64,000 nucleotides of DNA from Roseinatronobacter sp052379845. Lineage in GTDB: Bacteria > Pseudomonadota > Alphaproteobacteria > Rhodobacterales > Rhodobacteraceae. Of this stretch, positions 58,981-64,000 are shown piece after piece (the stretch's first letter is position 1; every line of letters starts with the position of its first letter). Location: NCBI GenBank assembly GCA_052379845.1, contig JBQTCF010000005.1; one strand, 5' to 3'. Both the position numbers and the translations under genes were made by a program. The notes below the pieces were generated by a model that saw nothing but the letters and a program-made list of their open reading frames with translations, was not told the DNA's origin and made no database searches.

Positions 58981-59678
58981 CCATCACTTTTGCCAGTATT
59001 CTGGACGATCTGGCCGGTTTTCTGGCACTGGGGGGGCCGGTTGTGGCGGTCTTGTTGGCCATGTCACTGGTGGCGCTGGCGCTGGTTCTGCTCAAGCTGT
59101 GGCAATTCCGGCGCGCGGGTGTCGGGGACCACGCTGATATTGTCGCGGCGCTGGACCTGATGGACCGCGGTGCCGCACATGCCGCCATCACGCGCGCCGC
59201 GCAGGGGCGCAACCATCTTGCCCCGCTGACCGTGCTGGCGCTGACCGTGGTCAATGCGCGCGACACACAAGGCGATGCAGTGCGCGCGCGGTTGACGGGC
59301 CTGGCCGAAGCAGCAACAACGCGCCTGCAATCCGGGTTCCGGGCACTAGACAGCATTGCACAGGTTGCGCCCTTGCTGGGGTTGTTTGGCACGGTTCTGG
59401 GCATGATCAGCGCGTTCCAGTCCCTGCAGGATGCAGGCGCGGCGGTGGACCCGTCCGCGCTGGCGGGGGGGATATGGGTTGCGCTATTGACCACAGCTGT
59501 GGGCCTTGGCGTTGCCATGCCCACAGCGCTGGTGCTGACATGGTTTGAATCGCGCGTCATGCGCGAAGCACAGCTGGCCATGCAGATCATTGACGTGGCG
59601 CTGTGTTCAGGGTTGGCGCAAGACTGCGCGCGCGGGATGGTGGCGGCCCCGCCCGCGACGGTGGCGCAGCATGCCTGA
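58977..59678 (+). CDS. exbB: MotA/TolQ/ExbB proton-channel protein
   Basis: A 233-residue inner-membrane protein with three helices. The family signature is DSIAQVAPLLGLFGTVLGMISAF split as APLLGLFGTVLGMI (helix 2), then GIWVALLTTAVGLGVAMPTAL (helix 3). It forms the proton channel that drives TonB. ATG 58977 overlaps the previous stop and the gene overlaps exbD by 8 bases. Confidence 0.93.
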   Translation: MTITFASILDDLAGFLALGGPVVAVLLAMSLVALALVLLKLWQFRRAGVGDHADIVAALDLMDRGAAHAAITRAAQGRNHLAPLTVLALTVVNARDTQGDAVRARLTGLAEAATTRLQSGFRALDSIAQVAPLLGLFGTVLGMISAFQSLQDAGAAVDPSALAGGIWVALLTTAVGLGVAMPTALVLTWFESRVMREAQLAMQIIDVALCSGLAQDCARGMVAAPPATVAQHA

Positions 59679-60060
59679 ACGGCTGGACATAGCGATCCGG
59701 CGCAAGCGGTTATCCATGACCTCGCTGATTGATGTGATCTTTCTGTTGCTGCTGTTCTTCATGCTCAGTTCCACTTTTGCACGGCAGGGGGAAGTGCCGC
59801 TTGATCTGGCCATGGGGGGGGCGACGGAAATGCCTGAAACCCCGCCGTTGTTTTTGCAACTGGCCCCTGATGGATTGCGCCTGAACAGCGTTCAGGGCAC
59901 GGATGACGACCTGCAAGCCGCCCTTGACACCCCCGAAGGCGGGCTGGTGCTGGTGGCACTGGCGGACGGGGTTGATGCGCAACGTCTGGCCGATATCCTG
60001 TATCTGATCCAGCGCCGAAACGGCTGGCGCATTGGCGTTATCGGGGGGGGCGGCACATGA
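59671..60060 (+). CDS. exbD: ExbD/TolR-family protein
   Basis: A 129-residue protein with one N-terminal helix (MTSLIDVIFLLLLFFMLSST) that carries the essential aspartate of the ExbD family, followed by a periplasmic domain. It works with ExbB to turn proton flow into TonB motion. The start lies within the last codons of exbB. A second exbD-like gene follows with a 4-base overlap. Confidence 0.92.
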   Translation: MPERLDIAIRRKRLSMTSLIDVIFLLLLFFMLSSTFARQGEVPLDLAMGGATEMPETPPLFLQLAPDGLRLNSVQGTDDDLQAALDTPEGGLVLVALADGVDAQRLADILYLIQRRNGWRIGVIGGGGT

Positions 60061-60446
60061 CGCGGCGTGCAGTATCCCTTGTCCCCCGTGCGCGGCCCGA
60101 ACCCAACATCGCGCTGATCAACATCGTGTTTCTGATGCTGGTGTTTTTCCTGATTGCGGGCAGTCTGGCCCCGCGCCCCGACCCCGATGTGACGCTTGTC
60201 AGCCTGTCGGATATCGCCACCCATCCCCCCAGCGATGCGCTGGTGCTGCTGGCCGATGGCACATTGCGCCTGAACGGGCAGGCCGTGACCTTGCCCGACG
60301 CGGTGGGCCAACTGGCGGGACAGGCACGGGTGCGCCTGTTGCCGGACCGTGCGGCCCCTGCAGCGATATTGATCGAAACGGCGCAGGCATTGCGCAGGGG
60401 GGGTGCGCCAAAACTGGTTCTTGTCACACAGGAGGGGTTGAAATGA
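60057..60446 (+). CDS. Second ExbD-like protein, transmembrane aspartate missing
   Basis: A 129-residue protein with the ExbD layout: a short basic N-terminus, one helix (ALINIVFLMLVFFLIAGSLA) and a periplasmic domain. Where ExbD has LIDVIF, this protein reads LINIVF, so the proton-carrying Asp is Asn. It may pair with the first ExbD as a structural partner. Overlaps of 4 bases on both sides. Confidence 0.85.
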   Translation: MTRRAVSLVPRARPEPNIALINIVFLMLVFFLIAGSLAPRPDPDVTLVSLSDIATHPPSDALVLLADGTLRLNGQAVTLPDAVGQLAGQARVRLLPDRAAPAAILIETAQALRRGGAPKLVLVTQEGLK

Positions 60447-61522
60447 CCGCTGCCGCAGTATTTCGGGCCTGCCCAAGGGTGAACGGATGCCCCTTCGTGA
60501 CCACCCGCCATTTGCGCAACCTGGACCTGCGCCCGAAGGCGCGCACCATCGCGCTGGCGCTGTGCGCGTCAGTTGCGGTGCATCTGGGGGCGATGGCGGG
60601 ACTTGGGCCGCGCGGGGAGCCTGTGCTGATCGAGGGCGGCGGCGAAGCGGCACCAGCGGCGCTTGGCACCAGTTTTGAGGATTTTGCCATGGGCAGCAGC
60701 CAGCCTGCGCCCCTGACCCCGATGCCGCCCGATGTCCCGCCACAAACTGTCACCGCGCTGGACCCGTCCCCGCTGCCGCCAGAGCAGACAGCGCAACCGG
60801 TCCCGGCGGCTGTGGCCGTTGCGCAGGCAACGCTGCCCCTGCAGCAACAGACCGCACAGCCCGTGATGCGCGCGCCCATGGCCGAAGTCGCGGTTCTGCC
60901 CGATGTGGTGGACCCTGTGGCCGCTGCGCCCGAGCTTGCTGTGCTGACACCCCCAGAAATGTTGCCCCCCGACCTGAAGCGCAGCGACCGCCCCGAGACC
61001 CTGCAACCCGATCCCGCCGAACCGGCTGTTCCTGTGGAACAGGCGCATATCCCGCCCAGCCCCAAGGTTAGCCCCCGCCCACCCGCGCGCCCGCGCGACC
61101 AGACCACCCCGGCCCCGCCCGCGCCACGGCAAACCGCAACTTCCCCTGCCGCCCCGCGCGGGAACGCCGCGCAAAATGCACAGCGCGGATCGCAACAAGG
61201 CACGGACGGGCAGGCGGCCTACAGGGCGGCAGCGCGCGCACAGACCGCACAGGCAGGGAATGCGGCAGCGTCCAGTTACCCCGGCGAAGTCATGCGCCGC
61301 ATCCAGCAGGTGCGCCAGGCCCGCAGCCCCGCGCGCGGGCGTGTTTTGGTGGCGTTCGGTGTGGCGGAAAACGGCGCGTTGGCATCGGTCAGTGTCGCGC
61401 GCAGTTCGGGCCATGCCGGGCTTGATCAGGTAGCGCTGGACCATATCCGCCGCGCGGCCCCGTTCCCCGCCCCCCCTGCAGGGGCACAGCGGCAATTCAG
61501 CTTCGAGTTTGTCGGGCGGTAA
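60443..61522 (+). CDS. tonB: TonB-like energy transducer
   Basis: A 359-residue protein. A membrane anchor lies near residues 35-53 (TIALALCASVAVHLGAMAG), followed by a long Pro-rich periplasmic spacer (about 70-265). The C-terminal TonB domain holds YPGEVMRRIQQVRQARSPAR, VAFGVAENGALASVSVARSS and FPAPPAGAQRQFSFEF. It delivers energy to outer-membrane receptors such as the heme receptor nearby. GGAGG lies 7 bases upstream. Last gene of the exb-tonB operon. Confidence 0.92.
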   Translation: MTAAAVFRACPRVNGCPFVTTRHLRNLDLRPKARTIALALCASVAVHLGAMAGLGPRGEPVLIEGGGEAAPAALGTSFEDFAMGSSQPAPLTPMPPDVPPQTVTALDPSPLPPEQTAQPVPAAVAVAQATLPLQQQTAQPVMRAPMAEVAVLPDVVDPVAAAPELAVLTPPEMLPPDLKRSDRPETLQPDPAEPAVPVEQAHIPPSPKVSPRPPARPRDQTTPAPPAPRQTATSPAAPRGNAAQNAQRGSQQGTDGQAAYRAAARAQTAQAGNAAASSYPGEVMRRIQQVRQARSPARGRVLVAFGVAENGALASVSVARSSGHAGLDQVALDHIRRAAPFPAPPAGAQRQFSFEFVGR

Positions 61523-61548
61523 GGGGTGCGCTGGTGCGCGAAGGTTGC

Positions 61549-61622
61549 TTGGGGGGCTGCCGCCCCCCAAACCCCCTGCCTCAAGGGGGCATCCCGCCCC
61601 CTTGAGAAACCCCGTTTCGGGG
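61549..61622. repeat. Triple-hairpin intergenic element
   Basis: Three perfect hairpins follow each other: TTGGGGGGC/GCCCCCCAA (61549-61570), CTCAAGGGGGC/GCCCCCTTGAG (61580-61606) and CCCCG/CGGGG (61610-61622), then GATATTTACGCCAGAATGAA. Elements of this form are common after genes in Rhodobacteraceae. It lies between converging tonB and dctM, so it probably ends transcription from both sides. Confidence 0.7.
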
Positions 61623-61710
61623 ATATTTACGCCAGAATGAAAGCTGCACCCGGTAAGCCCTGTATCTGAGGGCATTGCAGTATCAGGGGGGCAAGACGTA
61701 TTGCGATGGA

Positions 61711-63027
61711 TCAGCGCGCGGCGTTGGTTGACAGCAGGTCAGGCAGGAACAGGACCAGTGCCGGGAAGGCCACGATCAGCGCGACGACCACGAAATCCGC
61801 AAGAATGAAGGGCAGCACACCGCGGAACACTTCGGTGACGGTGACGTATTTGCTGGCCACGTTCTTGATAACGAACACGTTCATCCCCACTGGCGGGGTT
61901 ATCATGCCGACCTCCAGCAGTTTGACGACCAGAACCCCGAACCACACGAGGCTGAGGCCCTGCGCATCGATCAGGGGCAGGAAGATGGGCAGGGTCACCA
62001 GCATAGCGCCAAACGGTTCCATGAACGTGCCAAGGATCAGGTAGATGATGATGATCACCAAAAGCACAGTGATAAGCGACATTCCGGACCCGGACACGAA
62101 GGACGATATCAGGTTCGAGACGCCCGACAGGCCCAGAAAGCGCGTGAACATGGTGGCGCCGATGCCGATGATCAGCAGCGAGCCAGTGGTGATGACTGTT
62201 TCGGTGACCGAATCGGTGAAGGCCTTGCGTGTCAGGCGCCCCATGGAGGCTGCAAGAATGATGGTTCCCAGCGCGCCCACGGCGCCTGCCTGTGTGGCGG
62301 TGAACAGGCCGGAGAACAGCCCGCCAAATATCAGGGCGATCAGGGCCAGAATGGGGGCCACCTGTGCAAGGGCGCGCCACATATCTGTGGATTCGACGGC
62401 CGCCTGACGCGGGATGATGTCGGGGCGCAGCCACGCGATGATCAGAACAACAATGCAATAGGACAGCGCTGTAAGCAGCCCGATTGCGATACCGCCAAGG
62501 AACACTTCGATGATCGAGGTTTCCGCGATGACGCCATAGATGATCATCAGGATGGAGGGGGGGATGAGTGCGCCGATGGTGCCGCCTGCGGCAATGCACC
62601 CGGACGCGATGGAGGGGCGATAGCCTGCCTTGACCATTTCGGGGATGGCGATACGCCCCATGGCCGCTGCACAGGCCAGCGATGACCCCGACACGGCAGC
62701 AAAGCCCGAACAGGCGAAAACCGACGAGATGGCCAGCCCGCCGGGAAGTCTGGCCAGCAGCGCTTTTGCGGCTTCGAACAGGCCGCCGGTCAGCCCCGTG
62801 TGATAGGCGATGAACCCCATCAGCAGGAACATTGGCACCGCGCTCATGGTCCATTTTGCAGCGAACGCATAGGGGGTGTTTGACAAGATGCCCATGGCCG
62901 GGTTCCAGCCGATCATGGCCCAGATCCCGCCAAAGGACACCACGATCAGCGCAAGCGCCACAGGCAGGCGCAGCACCAGAAGACCCATCAGGATGGCAAC
63001 ACCCCAAAGACCGATTTCAACGCTCAT
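61711..63027 (-). CDS. dctM: TRAP transporter large permease (DctM)
   Basis: A 438-residue membrane protein with about twelve helices, the ion-coupled channel subunit of a TRAP transporter. Typical segments are ALIVVSFGGIWAMIGWNPA, SGSSLACAAAMGRIAIPEM, IPPSILMIIYGVIAETSI and ITPPVGMNVFVIKNVA. It overlaps dctQ by 4 bases. Substrates of such systems are usually organic acids; this one cannot be told from the part seen. Confidence 0.95.
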   Translation of the reverse strand: MSVEIGLWGVAILMGLLVLRLPVALALIVVSFGGIWAMIGWNPAMGILSNTPYAFAAKWTMSAVPMFLLMGFIAYHTGLTGGLFEAAKALLARLPGGLAISSVFACSGFAAVSGSSLACAAAMGRIAIPEMVKAGYRPSIASGCIAAGGTIGALIPPSILMIIYGVIAETSIIEVFLGGIAIGLLTALSYCIVVLIIAWLRPDIIPRQAAVESTDMWRALAQVAPILALIALIFGGLFSGLFTATQAGAVGALGTIILAASMGRLTRKAFTDSVTETVITTGSLLIIGIGATMFTRFLGLSGVSNLISSFVSGSGMSLITVLLVIIIIYLILGTFMEPFGAMLVTLPIFLPLIDAQGLSLVWFGVLVVKLLEVGMITPPVGMNVFVIKNVASKYVTVTEVFRGVLPFILADFVVVALIVAFPALVLFLPDLLSTNAAR

Positions 63028-63554
63028 GTTTCATCGCCTTTTGTGGTCGCGTCCAGCGTGTGACGGATGGTGGCAGACGCGATGGCCAGCGCCATCAGCA
63101 CACAGGCCAGTGTGGCAAGGGCAAACCCCGCAGGAACAATGAAGTAGGAATGCCAGACCGGCATTTGAAACCGCACCAGTTCGACGAAGGACCCTGAACT
63201 GGCCTCTCTCATGGCTTTTAGCCAGTTGGCATAGGTCATCACAGCATAGATGCCTGCGGCGCTGATATAGATCACGAAATCCGATACCATCCGCACTGGG
63301 CGGGATATGGCGAAATCCAGCAATTCCACGGCAATCATCTGGTTGCGCAGCGTCAGAAAGCCCAGCGGCAGAAACGCTACCGCGACCATGTAATAGCGCG
63401 CGACGATTTCGGGCGTGGTGTTCATGGACATACTGAACACATTCAACAAAACCACATCCAGACTGACATGCAGCATCATCAGCACCACGGCAGCTGCCGC
63501 GATCAGGGACAGGCCCCGACACAGGCCCACGGCCAGTTTGACCAGTAAAATCAT
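63024..63554 (-). CDS. dctQ: TRAP transporter small permease (DctQ)
   Basis: A 176-residue protein with four predicted helices, the small membrane subunit of the TRAP transporter. MVAVAFLPLGFLTLRNQMIAVE matches the conserved DctQ region around helix 2 (shown in part: FLPLGFLTLRNQMIAVE). The ATG at 63554 is chosen; the earlier ATG at 63584 lies inside a hairpin and has no ribosome binding site. Confidence 0.92.
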   Translation of the reverse strand: MILLVKLAVGLCRGLSLIAAAAVVLMMLHVSLDVVLLNVFSMSMNTTPEIVARYYMVAVAFLPLGFLTLRNQMIAVELLDFAISRPVRMVSDFVIYISAAGIYAVMTYANWLKAMREASSGSFVELVRFQMPVWHSYFIVPAGFALATLACVLMALAIASATIRHTLDATTKGDET

Positions 63555-63572
63555 ATCAGCCCCCGCGTAGAC

Positions 63573-63598
63573 CCCTTCGGCCATAGGTGGCCGAAGGG
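63573..63598 (-). other. Intercistronic hairpin between dctP and dctQ
   Basis: An 11-bp perfect stem (CCCTTCGGCCA at 63573-63583, TGGCCGAAGGG at 63588-63598) with a 4-base loop lies between the TRAP binding-protein and small-permease genes. As in the two ABC importers of this window, it probably raises the level of binding protein relative to permease. Confidence 0.6.
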
Positions 63599-63618
63599 AA
63601 AGGATTTATACAGGACCA

Positions 63619-64000
63619 TTACAGCCCGTAGCTGGACAGATCGACATCGGCCCAGATTTCATCCATGGCGCGGGCGGCCAGCGCTTCGGGATCGTCGCCC
63701 AGTTCCTCCACGATGGTGGTCCATTTTTCAACCAGTGCCGCAAAATCGCCTGCCAGCGGGTCGGCGCTGATGCGCGCTTCGGCATCTGCGGCGGCAAATG
63801 CGTTCGAGGCTTCCAGAAGGGCATCATCAGGCGTGATGATTTCGATTCCTGCCGCTTCCACAGCATTGCGGGCAGCTTCGGGCAGTTGGAAGCCCCAGCG
63901 GTCGGTCAGGGTGGGGTTGGCGCGATTGGCGGCGCGCACAAATGTGGCGCGGTCGTCTGCACTCATGGCGGACCAGGTGGACTGGTTCACAGTGAAGTTC
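63619..64000 (-). CDS. dctP: TRAP transporter substrate-binding protein (C-terminal part)
   Basis: The minus-strand frame is open to the window edge, so the gene begins outside; about 127 C-terminal residues are visible. TVNQSTWSAMSADDRATFVR and GIEIITPDD match the C-terminal helix region of DctP-family periplasmic binding proteins, where NxxxWxxL is typical. It directly precedes dctQ and dctM, so it is their binding protein. Confidence 0.8.
   Translation of the reverse strand, partial: NFTVNQSTWSAMSADDRATFVRAANRANPTLTDRWGFQLPEAARNAVEAAGIEIITPDDALLEASNAFAAADAEARISADPLAGDFAALVEKWTTIVEELGDDPEALAARAMDEIWADVDLSSYGL

Noticed and set aside
58977..60060. ExbB/ExbD as TolQ/TolR
   Set aside because: No tolA, tolB or pal follow; the neighbours are tonB and hmu genes, so the TonB motor is more likely.
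63555..63584. Earlier start of dctQ at 63584
   Set aside because: That ATG lies within the 11-bp intercistronic hairpin and has no ribosome binding site.
1..64000. tRNA, rRNA, CRISPR arrays, transposases or phage genes
   Set aside because: Gaps were read on both strands; no cloverleaf, regular repeat-spacer array or mobile-element protein was recognised. A covariance-model search would settle small RNAs.

Overview
This is a GC-rich alphaproteobacterial chromosome segment, most likely from the family Rhodobacteraceae (Roseobacter/Rhodobacter group). The evidence is the TrcR (DUF1013) regulator, the TRAP transporter, a perfect FNR/FnrL-type box, the hmu heme-uptake layout, ThiE and ThiF variants of alphaproteobacterial type, and dense operons with many 4-base ATGA/GTGA overlaps. 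No rRNA, tRNA, CRISPR array, prophage or insertion sequence was recognised.

Layout. 1-6327: sugar ABC importer, Gfo/Idh oxidoreductase, MurQ etherase and a GntR/UTRA regulator, probably for an amino sugar such as N-acetylmuramate. 6446-14018: TPP riboswitch followed by a ten-gene thiamine operon (thiD-thiO-thiS-thiG-thiE-thiF-thiY-tenA-thiZ-thiX) that combines thiazole synthesis with salvage of the pyrimidine half. 14285-17110: three minus-strand surface-polysaccharide genes (GT2, SGNH hydrolase, WecG/TagA/CpsF). 17479-20811: carB. 20956-23227: FNR box and a GAF-PAS hybrid histidine kinase. 23324-27478: RNase T2, trcR, pheT. 27726-28637: an AT-rich beta-propeller gene that looks transferred. 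28828-37229: a peptide-type ABC importer with two RidA proteins, a TetR regulator with an operator-like palindrome, and a divergent gamma-glutamyltransferase.

37304-52324 is the most unusual part. On the minus strand lie cytochrome b561, an OpgH glucosyltransferase fused to a SAM methyltransferase, an OpgG-like protein and a GT4 glycosyltransferase, all overlapping. Divergent to them lie a CDP-alcohol phosphotransferase with a perfect class motif, a membrane LtaS/OpgB-like transferase, a flippase-like membrane protein and an inositol-monophosphatase-family enzyme. After a minus-strand FkbM methyltransferase follows an overlapping set: a GTP cyclohydrolase II with an unrecognised N-terminal domain, a BchC-like dehydrogenase, a QueD/PTPS homologue that has lost its catalytic residues, a SAM methyltransferase and a RibD-type reductase. 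My inference is that this encodes an undescribed pathway making a GTP-derived (pterin- or ribityl-pyrimidine-like) small molecule, possibly tied to a phospholipid head group and periplasmic glucan decoration.

52418-61522: heme/iron uptake, with a TonB-dependent receptor and hmuSTUV on the minus strand and, divergently, a small exported protein, exbB, two exbD genes and tonB. Operator-like inverted repeats sit in both promoter regions. 61711-64000: a TRAP transporter (dctM, dctQ, partial dctP). In all three importers whose binding-protein gene is separated from the permease gene by a gap, that gap holds a strong hairpin.
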